Counted from the first letter of the stretch, positions 1 to 10,900 are shown. The stretch: DNA of 64,000 nucleotides from Forficula auricularia (GCA_024734495.1 JALMQS010000099.1:67254483-67318482), one strand, 5' to 3'. A program made the numbers and translations. Notes: generated by a model not told the origin, from the sequence alone.

Positions 1-780
1 AAAACAATGAGTTCTTAAAGACTTTATAGTAAATGACCAACGATTAACAACATAGAAGAGCATTGACATGAGCAAGTTCGACAGTCATTGACTGACATGT
101 CATGAGAGAGAGTGTGCATATCTACTGCTATCGAAGTGACTCTGAATAAACCTACACAAATACTGTTATATTCAAGTTCCACAGTTTTTGACACGAGTGC
201 AGAGAAGGTGAGCACATAAACTGCTAATTCTCTATATATACAAGTTCCTTCTTCATCGAGCACCTAGGTTGCACAAGGCGGTTGCCAATTTTATTTGATA
301 CGTTCTTCTTGAGGAAAAGGTACTGGCGTACGAAGCGCACACCGCTAATATATATACAATTATACATTGAGCACCAGAGAAGCACACCTTCGGATACGGT
401 CCTCAAACCTAATATATATATATATTACATTCACCAACCGTTCTTCCCCATCGGGACATCTACAAGCAAAATAACACGCCTCTCCACTGCAACTGGGAAA
501 CTACAAAGGAAACACTTCTCTATCTCGCCTTTCTTATTTATAACGATACAAAAAATAAATATCTCAGTCTCTCTATTAATTGCTGGTCTGCCCTTAACTT
601 TATTTATAGTATTAGTACCAGGAAGCCATTTCCCTACATCCTTCACGCATCACCTCAAATTTCATTCTCCATTTCAGGGACGTGCCACTTGGATCAGTCA
701 CTGAGGGACACACCCGCATGCTCGTAGCGAAGCAGATAAATTTAACAATAACGTAATAAAATAAAGCCCAATTTCCCTAG
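1..780. other. AT-rich DNA, no gene recognised
   Basis: Both strands were read here. Two open frames exist (282-704 plus, 24-263 minus), but their composition is what AT-rich or TA-repeat DNA gives by chance. Neither shows a domain, signal peptide or codon pattern I can recognise. Short TA runs occur near 350 and 415. I can assign no element or gene. Confidence 0.4.
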
Positions 781-784
781 TACA

Positions 785-916
785 TAAGTTACATTCACCC
801 CCCTTGCCCCCTAATAACCCCCCACCCCCTCGTGTGGTGTTCGTAAACTGGGATTCCCCCCAGTGCCGCAAGTTACATTCACCCCCTTGCCCTAATAACC
901 CCCCACCCCCTCGTGA
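785..916 (+). repeat. 50-bp direct duplication, C-rich
   Basis: A block of about 50 bp beginning AAGTTACATTCACCCCC and ending CCACCCCCTCGTG occurs at 785-835 and again at 870-915. A short unrelated spacer separates the copies. It lies directly upstream of an LTR-like block and may be a duplicated promoter-side segment of that element. This is inference; the duplication itself is plain. Confidence 0.75.
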
Positions 917-924
917 TGTTTTAA

Positions 925-1056
925 GATGTTTTAACGATGACCCCCTAGACGAATATGTATAACCCCCTTTTTGTTAATAAATATATATTAAAAGAATTAA
1001 TAAGTGTATTGTTTCACCCCTATGAGCCAAGGTGGTGAAACCAGCACCCTACAAAT
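925..1056 (+). repeat. LTR-like fragment, shared with 31787-31917
   Basis: The block from GATGTTTTAACGATGACC through CCCCTATGAGCCAAGG is also present near 31787-31917, with only small differences. It contains an AATAAA-type signal about 50 bp before its end. A polyadenylation signal followed by a sharp end of homology suggests the R/U5 side of an LTR. I do not see a convincing primer binding site after it, so the LTR reading is tentative. Confidence 0.5.
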
Positions 1057-1079
1057 GAGTGCTCGCGCCGGGATGAATT

Positions 1080-2071
1080 GTAAAAAGTTTATCCCGCATC
1101 CTACAAATATGAATATAAAATGTCAATATAAATTTGATAAATCGTTGTTTTTTAAACACGTTTAGACATTTTTAAACGCTTCTTATATAAATTGGGGTTC
1201 ATTTTACTGGAGTAGAATATGAGGTGTTTCAGCAGAAAATAATTCCTAAAATTCAAAATGTGAAAATATGCCTAATCTCCAGAAATGACCCGTTAAGATC
1301 TTGTCGAAAATTTAGAATTGTGCATTCAAATACGAATAATGAATTTACAAGAGAACAAGGCGTGTGAAATATGAAGAGAGAAAATAGAATGGAACCTCTC
1401 TGAAATATTTATATATATATATAAGTAAGTGAGTAATTTGTTGTAATGTGTTAAACGAAATATTTCGCTTAATAGCGAGAGAGAGGGTGGCCGTCAGGAA
1501 TGTTATCAAAATTAATTTAATGCTTCTATTATCAGTGCACTGGGCGATATTCGAGTCTGGCTGGCACAAAAGCCCGGTGGCATTGGCCCGGAAGGAAACT
1601 GATAGAGGAGGATAGGAAGCCAGCCACCCAGCCTCCGTCTCCTTTTCCATCTCCTTCGCACCAATTGAGTTCTCGAAATTCTTAGTTCCATTTGATCTTG
1701 ATAAGACAAACCTTATTCTTAGTCTATTAGTAGATAGTCCAAGTTGGTTAATCAAAATGGACTCTCTTCGAGAAAATGATGGAATTCTATATCAAGAGGA
1801 ATATTTCTCCAAAAAATAAATTAATTAATTAAAGGAAAAGAGTGAAATTTTTAAAGATTTGGTACGCTCCCTGTATAGCATTTCAATTTGGCAATTTTTT
1901 ATCAGCCAAGAGAGTCCAAAATTTTACAAATTACAGTCGAGTCTAGATAATTCGAAATCAAGGGACTATAAGAAAAATTCGAATTATCAAGGGGAAAGAA
2001 AAAAATTCGAATCATTAAGAGTATTTATTATATTTTTGAAAATATATATGAGCTTACATAGACTTTATATA
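1080..2071. other. Single-copy-looking DNA with a GC-richer island
   Basis: This stretch matches no other part of the window. A less AT-rich island lies at about 1485-1690. A minus-strand frame (1345-1755, 136 codons) crosses it, but I recognise no domain, and the frame outside the island is low-complexity. It could be a remnant exon, a regulatory island or an old repeat. Confidence 0.3.
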
Positions 2072-2240
2072 TCTACTCTTATTAAACGAAAAAATTGTTC
2101 ATATATATATTTATAAATAAATTGGTAGAGCCGTTTTCAAAATAGAACTAAGATACATATATCTATATATATATACTACCAATTTTGATGAAACAAATTC
2201 TATTAACAAGTTTAGAGGATGAGAAAACGATCTTGCTAGG
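2072..2240 (+). mobile_element. Helitron 5' end fragment
   Basis: The sequence starts TCTACTCTTATTAAACG and runs into an 'AAAATAGAACTAAGATAC ... ACCAATTTTGATGAAAC' body. The same start occurs in plus orientation near 43500 and 10253 and in minus orientation at 4559 and 4806. A TC start after an A, followed by an AT-rich lead, fits a Helitron 5' end. The 3' part is missing. Confidence 0.6.
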
Positions 2241-2915
2241 TCTGGACCTCTGACAAATTTAATCTTAATTGATCTTTTCTTAATTAAAGTAATTATTGAT
2301 AGATGAAAATCTCAATAAAAAAGTTTATTTACATTTTTTTCAATTATCTTTTTAATTTTTAATTAACCCACTAATAGAGTTATAGCATATATTAATATAT
2401 ATATATTAAAGGATGAGAGTGGATGGGAGAGGGAGATGGATTGAGGAAGGATACCAATCGATTTGATTGAGGAATAATGGAATTTAAATAATTATCGGAA
2501 AAAGAGGTTTTTATCTAATTAGATTTTTCCTCTTATTAAAAACAAGGACTAAAGATTAATAAGGACACTCGATGGTGGAGAAGCAATCTCCGGAATCGAA
2601 GCTAAAATACAAGGTATACATTAATTAATGTAAAATAATTGGTTTAATAAAATTTATATATATATTAAAATTAGGATTTTTGTTTGTTTGTTTTAATTAA
2701 CAGGTGTCTAAATCATAACATTACAGGTGTGTTTACAAATAAAGTGGTTGAAGTGGCTTTTTTTATATAACTTGGAAACAAATCTTATTTAATTTATGTT
2801 TTTATTTCAAATCCTATACGATTATTTTTTTTATTATTATTTTCCTATTTATTTTTTATAATGTTTATCAATATGAACGAATGTGAGCAAATTGGTGTAC
2901 GAATAAACAAATATA
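2241..2915. other. AT-rich spacer
   Basis: No gene, inverted repeat or element end seen. Several TA runs occur, for example near 2395 and 2655. Confidence 0.4.
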
Positions 2916-2919
2916 CACA

Positions 2920-3325
2920 TAATATATGTGGACCTCTAGAGAGGTAGAAATGCAAAAACTGGGTGCGGTGGATGTTGGAGGCGGTGTGCAATTGTGCGGT
3001 TCCGGGGTGGGGCGGGGTCAGGGTGGTGCAGTGGTGGGGGCGAGGTGTGTGCTTTTGAGAGGGGGGGGTCAGGGGTTACCGTGCATCGCTCGCTGATTAG
3101 ATTTTGGTGCATATCTGACCCAAAATTAAAGGGGAATGGGGTGGGGGTGTTAAAATTCAAAAATATAGAGTTCTTGTACCAAGCTCAGCCAAATTTTGTA
3201 TACATAATCAGTGGGACCCGAGAATTCTAAAAATGCATAAACTAGCCCCCTACGTGATTTTGAGGGGCCAGGTTGTATGGTAAAGTTCGAGTGGATAGCA
3301 GCATCAGAACTACGTCAAACTACTT
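2920..3325 (+). repeat. Repeat M fragment with G-rich insert
   Basis: The right part (about 3090-3325) matches the 3' half of repeat M at 9100-9500, 28730-28940 and 60460-60830. It holds the TTTTGTATACATAATCAGTG core and the terminal GGCCAGGTTGTATGGTAAAG motif. The left part (2940-3080) is a G-rich stretch resembling 21050-21145, including AAAACTGGGTGCGG and CATCGCTCG. Open frames here come from the G-rich composition. Confidence 0.7.
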
Positions 3326-4060
3326 TCTACAGGGTGCAAGTTAATAAAAATAAAAGGCAGAAGGCGTTTTGTGATTTTTTTTTGGCCATCATATATGATT
3401 TAAAAAGTAATTAATAGCTATATATGAAAATTCAAAGCCCATTCTATTTTTTATTTATTACCTAATTTTTTATAGTTTCTAGAATCGATTAAATACCTAA
3501 TGTATTCAAGGTTACTAGCTTAACCTGCCTTATTTGACTTTAATATTATCTTACTCTCGAGTTAATATCAAATAGCATAGACTTTGGAGATTTCTAAACA
3601 CGCCATGCTTTTAAAGAACGGAAGACTAGTTTGTTTTTTTTTATCTTTTGATATTCGTTCTAAAATTCAATATTATTACTCGGGGTGGTGGTTTTCCATT
3701 TCTTTATAAACTTAACGATAATAATAAGATGGATGGATTTTTTTATTTTGATTCAGTTATAGAAAGACATATAAAAATTAATTGGAATATCATTCGATTC
3801 TGTCGAGATGTGCTTTAATAATAATTCATCTGAAGATTGGATGGAAGAAAAATACGAAATTTAAGCAAACTATAAGGGGAGAGTTAGTTCAGACTTAAAT
3901 GAAAACCAAACAACAGTTAGATAAACTCGTTAATCCGGAGTATCTAAGGAGGCTATAATCTCTTCTGAGCAAAAATATGGGGGGCTCATGTGGGCAACTT
4001 AATAATCCATATTCTGGGCCATATCACCACCTCCCTTATACCTAATAGTTTGATTAATCA
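3326..4060. other. AT-rich spacer
   Basis: No gene or element boundary could be supported in this stretch. Confidence 0.35.
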
Positions 4061-4063
4061 TGA

Positions 4064-4123
4064 AGAGAAACAAAGAGGTTGTCCTCTGCTTGATGCAAAT
4101 AAACATACACACATATATAGCAA
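4064..4123 (+). mobile_element. Fragment of the 63.4-kb foldback element
   Basis: GAGAAACAAAGAGGTTGTCC and the following CTCTGCTTGATGCAAATAAA match the arm of the hammerhead foldback element at 63417-63475 and its inverse at 63745-63800. A more diverged copy lies at 26938-26992. The copy stops where the minus-strand Helitron begins at 4125, so it was probably cut by that insertion. Confidence 0.7.
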
Positions 4124-4124
4124 A

Positions 4125-4559
4125 CTATCTGCAAGGCTCGCTTTCGGCGGCCCTCTTGCTAGCTAGGGGGCACGCCCCCTGGACTCTCCCAGCCCACGAA
4201 CCCCCTCACCCCCCGAAACCCACCCAACACTCCACCCCCGGACCATACCCAACCCCCGCCCTCCACCCCCAACTCCACCCCCTCACCCTTCAACCCCCGA
4301 AACTCTTCCAGCACCTTCTGCCACCGCCACCCACCTCGGACCCTCGGGCACCGCGATTATGAAAAGCACCCATCAAAAACGATTTTGTCGAAAGATGAGA
4401 CCGTGACAGATCGAATTGTCACCACAAAAAGCCCTAACCCGTGAATTTCATCAAAATCGGTGAAAGCCGTTTTCAAAATAGAACCAAGATACAAATATAA
4501 AAACAAATAAATAAATATATATATAAATATACGATTTTTGCTCGTTTAATAAGAGTAGA
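4125..4559 (-). mobile_element. Non-autonomous Helitron
   Basis: Read on the minus strand it begins TCTACTCTTATTAAACGAGC at 4559 and ends in a GC-rich hairpin followed by GCAGATAG at 4125. The flanking bases are A before the 5' end and T after the 3' end, as expected for Helitron insertion between A and T. The usual CTAG end has decayed to ATAG. The body contains the shared GGTTCTATTTTGAAAACGGC block and a G-rich tail that matches the tail of the 46.1-kb Helitron in style. It encodes nothing. Its length is 435 bp. Confidence 0.75.
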
Positions 4560-4581
4560 TATATATATATATAGTGGGGGG

Positions 4582-4760
4582 TCAGATAGGCTAGGCGGTA
4601 GCGTGACAGCGAGCTAACCAGGGGACCCGAGGTTCGAATCCGACTCGAGGCATCCGAAAGCTAAAATCTGAGCCCCCGGGGGGTGGAGACAAAGATAAAA
4701 AAAAAAATCCTCGCTAGTATCGTAATTAGGCTTATGGCTAGAGAGGCCGAAAGCCAATAT
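4582..4760 (+). mobile_element. tRNA-derived SINE
   Basis: The 5' part resembles a tRNA. It has a box A-like TAGGCTAGGCGGTAGCG and a perfect box B, GGTTCGAATCC, at about 4632-4642. A short tRNA-unrelated body ending AGAGGCCGAAAGCC follows. Box spacing suits an internal RNA polymerase III promoter. The region sits between two Helitron 5' ends (4559 and 4806, both minus). The rest of a mature tRNA fold is not convincing, so a working tRNA gene is unlikely. Confidence 0.7.
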
Positions 4761-4764
4761 ATAT

Positions 4765-4806
4765 ATAAATAAATATACGAATTTTTGTTCGTTTAATAAG
4801 AGTAGA
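4765..4806 (-). mobile_element. Second Helitron 5' end
   Basis: On the minus strand the sequence starts TCTACTCTTATTAAACG at 4806, preceded by A. It repeats the first 50 bp of the Helitron ending at 4559. The SINE therefore lies inside, or just downstream of, the 5' end of an older Helitron of the same family. Confidence 0.6.
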
Positions 4807-4807
4807 T

Positions 4808-5635
4808 TATGTAGATATGTGGTGTTTTTTAATTTTTGGAATCACTAAATTATCCAAAAAATTTTAAAAATTGTATGTTGAATGTTTACCTTGTCTCTGA
4901 TGAAGATTTGAACAATTCTCCAAAATTCGGTTAGTCAGCAGAAATGCACAAAACGCGACCACTACATAAAACTACAAATAATGAGGCACTTGACCAGCTG
5001 GCTAATCGACTCGGAATGAAATCAATTCATTTCAATGCAAAAAACAGAGCAAAGTGAAAAAAGAATCCCGTTACTTGATTAGATATCGAAGGAAAATAAT
5101 TCCAGATATAAAATAAAAATGTATTTGTCAAGAAATGCCCAATTGGTTTGCAATTGTTTTCAAAAAACTAATGTGTGCGTCCAAGTGATTTTCACTTAAC
5201 TTGTCCTCATTAATTAAAAATCAACATTTTAGAAGAAGAAACTTTTAATAAATAATCATCTAATTGTAATAAATTCCATCATAAATTTACAAAATCAATT
5301 ACAGTTCTTACTATTATGACCAATTATTATTGAGTTAAAAATCTACACACTGCCCAACCTCACGATCAATAACAGACATAACTATTCTAAATAATTAATA
5401 TCTTTAAAATAATATAAATGTTCACTTTACGAGATTTTATTGTAGAAGTTTTAATTACTGAAATAATAAATATTTTAGAAAATTTAAATATATACAAGAT
5501 GAAGATTGGTATTTATAAATAAGAACTTGATAATTTTTTACCTCTTAGTGAGCTTCTAATTTCACATTTTGAAAATTGTATTTTTGAAAATAGTTTTTCG
5601 TATATCTAAATACATACATAACTACTTACAAAATG
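4808..5635. other. AT-rich spacer
   Basis: No gene or repeat with another copy in the window was recognised. Confidence 0.35.
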
Positions 5636-5742
5636 TTATATTACAGAGGTGGCCATAACGTGGCTCGCGAGCCGCATGCCGCTCTTCAGTCAATCTCGTG
5701 CGGCTCTTAAACCCGCTTGAATAATACTGATTTTAAAAAGTA

Positions 5743-6435
5743 CAGGGTGGGGCATAAAGATCTACCATATTTTGAAGAGGTATAAAAAAATGAAAAAATT
5801 TAACTAGAAAAACAAACTGAATATTTTTTGAAAAAAAAACATAAAATAATATTTTTTTAAATGTGTTTTAAACATTATATTAGACGAAAAAAGTGGGGGG
5901 GGGGGGGGTCAAAAATGAAAATTCTAGCACTTTCGACCAAACTTAACCAAATTTTATATACATATTCTGTGGACTCCCAGAAGGCTAGAAATTCAAAAAC
6001 TTATACCCAAAATAGGGGAGGGGGGTCAAAAATGAAAATTCTAGCCCTTTCCACCAAAATCAACTAAATTTTGTATGCATATTCTGTAGACCTCCAGAGG
6101 GCTAGAAATGCAAAAACTAACCACCCAAAATGGGAGGAGGGTTAAAAATGAAAATTCTAGCCCTTGCGACCAAATTATGTATACAAAATTTGGTTAGTTT
6201 TGCATTTCTAGCCTTCTGGGGATCCACAGAATATGTATACAAAATTTGGTTGAGTTTGGTCAAAAGGGCTAGAATTTTTTTACCCCCCGCCCCTTTTTCT
6301 TTGATAATGTTTAAAATACATTTAAAAAAATTTCATTTATTTTCTTTTCAAAAATATATTTAGTTTTTTTCTAGTTAAATTTTTTCATTTTTTTATATCT
6401 CTTCAAAACGTGGTAGATCTTTATGCCCCACCCTG
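5743..6435. mobile_element. Repeat T: Tc1/mariner-type MITE nested in hAT
   Basis: The ends are CAGGGTGGGGCATAAAGATC and its inverse. The terminal inverted repeats run about 150 bp and are flanked by TA on both sides (5741-5742, 6436-6437). A related element at 27905-28257 has the same ends. The relative of the host hAT at 47.7 kb has a single TA at 47778-47779 where this element sits, which directly shows the insertion and its TA duplication. The interior holds tandem ~112-bp units rather than coding sequence. Confidence 0.92.
5895..6290. repeat. Tandem ~112-bp 'GTATACATAATC' units
   Basis: Two to three direct copies of a unit run from about 5905 to 6185, and part of one follows in inverted orientation (6180-6290). 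The unit reads roughly 'AAATGAAAATTCTAGCCC', then 'AACCAAATTTTGTATACATA', then 'CTAGAAATGCAAAAACTA', then a G run. Similar units occur in repeat M, near 20840-21070, and in the second MITE at 27965-28110. The frames in this region are by-products of the unit. Confidence 0.8.
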
Positions 6436-6600
6436 TATAATAATTAAATTTTAAAAATAATAATACAAAAATTAAATTAATATGTAATTTGTAATGTTAT
6501 AAATAGATTATTATCACTTCCGTCCATAATTTAATTTATAATTTGAAAGTTTATATTGGGAAAATATTGACAAGTTTTTTATGTGTGACATTTTTATTTA

Positions 6601-6637
6601 TCCACCAAGGTTTCGTCTACTTTGCCGACTTCTTCAG
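6601..6637 (-). ncRNA. Degenerate hammerhead-like core
   Basis: On the minus strand CTGAAGA (6637-6631) is followed by a small GTC/GAC stem and GAAA (6614-6611), then a short ACC/GGT stem. The cleavage-position base would be G, which hammerheads do not accept, so it is probably inactive or a chance match. It lies in the interior of the hAT element and may mark an older insertion. Confidence 0.3.
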
Positions 6638-7353
6638 GGCTTCTACAATTATAAGAACATTCTTGATATTAATTTAGAAAAGTACAGTCAGAATCCAAAA
6701 ACAAACATGTATCAATAGTTTACCTACCAAATAGTCATCACGTCACATTACGTTAAATTTTCTTCTCACCTTACGCATTGTAAATACAGATAATAAAGAT
6801 ACAATTTTCAAAAGATTCAAAAGATTAAAGAGATTATAAATAGAGCAAAAAATATATGTTACTTCATTTATATTTTATAAAATAAAAAAATGTGTCTTTT
6901 TTTTAATAAAACATTAATCTTCAAAGAATGTGGCTCGCTTTGAAACAGTTTTATAAATTTGCGGCTCCTAAAGTTAAGGTTAGTGGCTACCTGTTATATT
7001 ATGAAGCTTGCTTATAATATTTGTTTCTGGGCAGATAATTTTTATAAAATTCTTATAATTATTAAATTTTTCTTCAGATCAATATTTAATTGTATTTCTA
7101 TACATTCAATCAGATAATGTGTAGAGTAAATGAAAAATGGAGTTGAAAATAGGCCAAAATGATAATTTTTTCCGAATATCTTAGAAATCTAGTTCAGGAT
7201 TAAAAATTTAAAAATTATCCCTTTTATTTTTCGAAAACTTTTCAGTTTATTATTTTTTCTTATTTTAGAGAAAAACAAATCATCAGAGCAAATTGTATCA
7301 GATCAATTTTCAGTAAGTACCTACAAACCTCACATATAAATCACAATGTTTTT

Positions 7354-7392
7354 AACCGACTTCAAAAAGGAGGAGGTTCTCTATTCAGATTG

Positions 7393-7427
<35 letters not shown>

Positions 7428-8094
7428 CTCTGCCAATTGTCATACCGATTTTGAAAATTTTTTTTGCATTGGGTCCAGTCTAGCTTCCGATTGGTCCCAT
7501 TTTTTTTCGATTTTTTTTCATAGGTATTAGACCTTTTTTATTAGGTTTGTTTAGGTTTGTTTAGACCTAACCTCTTTGTTTATGAACCGATTTCGATGGT
7601 TCTTTTTTTATCCGAAAGGGGGTGTCTTAGGGATGGTGTCATATTAATTTGGTCAAGTTCTGATGATATAATCACTATTAATAACATCACTAAAAAGAGA
7701 AAAATAAAATTTTTAAGAAAAAATAAAAACCGACTTCAAAAAATTAAGTGCAACAAATATAAAAATACACTAAAAGGTATAAAAATAATTATTATCTTAT
7801 TTAGTTACAACTAAACGACGAAATATTAACACGAAATTACTTTTGAAGTTGGTGCCAAACATATACCTTTTATGAATCGCACTCGACGGATCTTACTTAG
7901 TACGCTTGGCGGGTACGCTCGCTTATAGGTATAGTTTGTTTGGCACCGACTTTAAAAAGTAATTTCGTGTTAATATTTCGTCGTTTAGTTGTAACTAAAT
8001 AAGATAATAATTATTTTATACCTTTTAGTGTATTTTTATATTTGTTGCACTTAATTTTTTGAAGTCGGTTTTATTTTTTTCTTAAAAATTTTTT
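7354..8094. repeat. Repeat N, copy 1, with long hairpin
   Basis: It starts AACCGACTTCAAAAAGGAGG, followed by a T run and a ~330-bp unique segment. A long inverted repeat follows: the left arm (about 7708-7860) pairs with the right arm (about 7938-8094) around an ~80-bp loop. The inner arm ends carry AAATTACTTTTGAAGTTGGT and its inverse. Two further copies (24849 and 52316) have the same layout. No coding capacity. The frame 7557-7814 only reflects the repeat and is shared by all copies. The family is probably a non-autonomous DNA transposon. Confidence 0.8.
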
Positions 8095-8770
8095 ATAGCC
8101 CAGTATATAGGGGGTTTCAACTTAAATTAATTGCGGGAAAAAATTTTGTTGTCGTGGCTTGTAGTAAATTTAATCTAGTTTAAAAGTGTATAGAGTGGTC
8201 TTTGTCGAAAATGTGTTCCTTCATGGTCAACATGGGAAAAAAGTGCGAGTTTTTGGGATTTTCAAGTTTTTTGGATCCCCATAAATACCGAACTACTTGA
8301 CCAATTTTCTATTTTCTTTTTGTAATCGACGCTAAATTTTATTCTATTTAATTTACTATAAGACAATTATTTACAAAATATGGACTGTTTTAGAGTTATA
8401 AGCGAAAAATTCGAGGTATACGAGTATTTCATACCCAAACGTTTCAGGAGAGATTCTTCCCTTATCAATGGAAATTTTTCAAAAAAAGATAAAAAAGTTC
8501 CTTTCTTTAATGTTTAGAAAGCAACCCTAATTAATACTAATAACCTACTAATTCATTAAGATTCCTATTTTCAAAATTAAAAGACAGATATCCTCTTTTA
8601 AATCAAAATAATTTAGTTTATAAAATTGATTGCTTATTAAATTGTGAAGGAACATTTTTCTTTTTTTTTGGAAAAAATTCTATTGATAAAGGGAGAATCT
8701 CTCCAGAAATGTTAGGGTTTGAAATATATGTTTTTAAGATTGTTCAATAGAAAATGTCTATTTTTACTTT
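8095..8770. repeat. Diverged relative of the Z-type MITEs
   Basis: It begins ATAGCCCAGTATATAGGG and contains 'AGAGTGGTCTTTGTCGA', 'AGTGCGAGTTTTTGGGATT' and 'TTATTTACAAAATATGGAC'. These blocks recur at 55185-55265 and in the element at 62258-63150. The right end is not clear. It is a decayed inverted-repeat element without coding capacity. Confidence 0.55.
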
Positions 8771-8784
8771 ACCATACATGGTAT

Positions 8785-9500
8785 GGTCAAGTATTATAAT
8801 CGTGCATAAAAAAAGTGTTTTTTCCTTCTTTTTTTCGAAATATCTCAAAAACGGCTGAAACTATTTTAATTAAAAAAATTGAGCGAAACCATGGCATTTC
8901 GGTCTACAAAAAAGCACTAATAAGTGAACATCGAAAAAATTATATTTTTCGAGATAATAATTGTTTTGTCAAAATGTCTATTAGTCTGTCTAGTTGTCAG
9001 TTACTTAGTCTGTGCGTTACCAAATTTTTGTGGACGAGCTAGCTCAAAAACTAGTCTGAATATCGAAACCAAATTTCACACGTAGTTTTGGTCCATTGAG
9101 ATTAAGAGTGATTAGATTTTGGTGCACATCGATCCAAAATTAATGGGGGTGGAGGGGGGTTAAAAATTAAAAATCTAGGCCATTTGAGCAAATTCAACCA
9201 AATTTTGTATACATAATCTGTGGAACCCCAGAAGTCTAAAAATGCAAAAACTAACCGCCCAAAAGGGGAAGGTGGGGGGGGGGGGGGGGTAAGTTCAAAA
9301 AATGTAAATCTTGGCCCTTGTTCCAAACTCAACCAAATTCTGTATACATAATCGGTGGGCCCCTAGGAGTTTAAAAATGCAAAAACTAACCCCCCCTACA
9401 TGATTATAAATAATTTTATTAAATATTAAATATAAGTGAGGGCCAGGTTGTATGGTAAAGTCAAGTGGATGGCCACATCAGAACATGTCAGCTTATTTTA
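8785..9500 (+). repeat. Repeat M, copy 1
   Basis: It starts GGTATGGTCAAGTATTATAA and ends GGTAAAGTCAAGTGGATGGC plus CATCAGAACATGTCAGC. It shares this structure with copies at 28404-28940 (plus), 60143-60832 (plus) and 57712-58293 (minus). The first half contains the phrase ATCTCAAAAACGGCTGAAAC; the second half holds two to three ~112-bp GTATACATAATC units separated by G runs. There is no protein-coding potential and no clear terminal inverted repeat, so its class is unknown. Confidence 0.8.
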
Positions 9501-10250
9501 AAATAATGTACATATTAAATTTTTAAAAATAAAATTAAAAAGAAAAGAAGTGATCTTTAGGTATGTATCGTACAATGTTAGTTGAGTTTTCAATAAAAAA
9601 AATAAATAATTTTGCTTTTCTAGATAATCTATCTAAATCAAAAGCATGAAATGAAAAAAAAAATGAATAAGGAAGAAGGAATTTAAGCCTTTAAATTTCT
9701 CAAGAAAATAGAAAGTAAATCAAAGAGAAAAACACAGGATGGGTTGAGAATGAGGGGTCTAAGGGATAAGGGAGGGGAGTGGAAGGGGGGGGGTCATTTC
9801 GATTAAAATAATGACCGAATGGCACGAAAGGCTTTTTAAGAAAAAATAAATGGAACGTCAGCCGCTCGCTTTTGACGGTTTCCGACCGATTTACGATCCT
9901 ATCTAAATTAAATCAATTTCCATTTTAGATCTCTTGTCATCTCACGGTCACCATTTACTTTGGCTTGATCAGTTCAAATTCAGGATAATTCACTTGGATA
10001 ATTAATTAAACAATTTTATTAGAATCATGTCTGTAAAGATTTCGATCTAAGATCCGAGCAGGTAGATTCTCTTTCTACGGAGCAGGAGGCCCTGGTTCAA
10101 GCGCTGTTAATTGCAAAAATTTGACATGCTATAATTTGAACTCTACAACAAATTGAACACACACACACACATACACATGTATACATAAACACATGCAGTA
10201 AGATAATAATCATAGAGGAAACATATAGATGGGTTTTTTTTTATTAAAAA
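9501..10250. other. AT-rich spacer with purine run
   Basis: No element end was identified. A G/A-rich stretch occurs at about 9735-9800, and a CA/TA-rich run near 10155-10200. Confidence 0.4.
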
Positions 10251-10252
10251 TA

Positions 10253-10875
10253 TCTGCTCTTATTAAACGAGCAAAAATTGTTTATTTGTATCTTAGTTCT
10301 ATTTTGAAAACGGTTCTAACGATTTTGATGAAATTCACGGGTTAGGGGGTTTTTGCGTTCACGATTCGATCTGTCACGGTCTCATCTTCAACTAAATTAT
10401 ATTTGATGGGTTTTTCGGAATCAAATTAATTATTCTCAGGTAGACAAATCCCAATCTTAAGGTTTTAAAAAAGGTTTCCCTTTTACTTTTGTACCCTGAC
10501 AGATAATGGGTTGGGTTAATTCATTGTTCTCAAAAGGCTTGAAGACGGATTGTGATTGTGGTTTTTAACATATTTTGTTCTACCTAAACGTTAGAATTAT
10601 TAATAAACGTTTTATAATTGTTTTTATATAGAACCTTATTTATTTAATAGAATAAAAAATAATCAAGAATTTATTTAAAAATATTTTTTGAATAACCATG
10701 TCTCAATTGTCTGAAAAAATACCACATTTTGATAGGTTTTATTTATTAACATGAATAAAAATGAATCATGTGGTTGAATCAAAACAGGTGCAAGAGGTGG
10801 GGTGCAGTGGTGGGTGATCCGCGGGTAGGGCAAGGTTTCGGGGCTAAAGTCGAGCGGGGTGGAGGTGGGGGCCAT
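10253..10875 (+). mobile_element. Helitron 5' half with G-rich segment
   Basis: It starts TCTGCTCTTATTAAACGAGC and continues with TTAGTTCTATTTTGAAAACG and ATGAAATTCACGGGTTAGGG. The order is the same as in the minus-strand Helitron 4125-4559. A G-rich segment (10790-10870) follows, but no CTAG end or terminal hairpin was found. It abuts the TA repeat and the next Helitron. Confidence 0.55.
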
Positions 10876-10887
10876 ACAGTGTGCGAA

Positions 10888-10900
10888 TACTATATATATA

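Larger units (their letters stand above)
5644..6993 (+). mobile_element. hAT element with 8-bp target duplication
   Basis: The ends are CAGAGGTGGCCATAACGTGG on the left and TTAGTGGCTACCTG on the right, imperfect inverted repeats. An identical 8-bp duplication, TTATATTA, flanks them at 5636-5643 and 6994-7001. Both ends match the hAT element at 47689-48389, which still has transposase relics; this copy has unrelated, AT-rich internal sequence. It is interrupted by an inverted-repeat element at 5743-6435. Duplication length and end sequence both indicate hAT. Confidence 0.9.

Noticed and set aside
282..704. 140-codon open frame
   Set aside because: Composition follows AT-rich DNA and a TA repeat; no domain, no codon bias and no supporting signal.
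1345..1755. 136-codon open frame on the minus strand
   Set aside because: Half of it is low-complexity; no recognisable family. Kept only as a possible single-copy island, not as a gene.
4582..4660. Functional tRNA gene
   Set aside because: Boxes A and B are fine, but the acceptor and anticodon stems do not fold convincingly and a SINE body follows.
7557..7814. Open frame repeated at 25.0 and 52.5 kb (MFRPNLFVYEP...)
   Set aside because: The peptide is conserved only because the whole repeat N is; the frame runs into the hairpin and shows no excess of silent changes that I can see.
10055..10130. tRNA-like sequence (CCCTGGTTCAAGCGC)
   Set aside because: Only a box B resemblance; no box A at the right distance and no cloverleaf.
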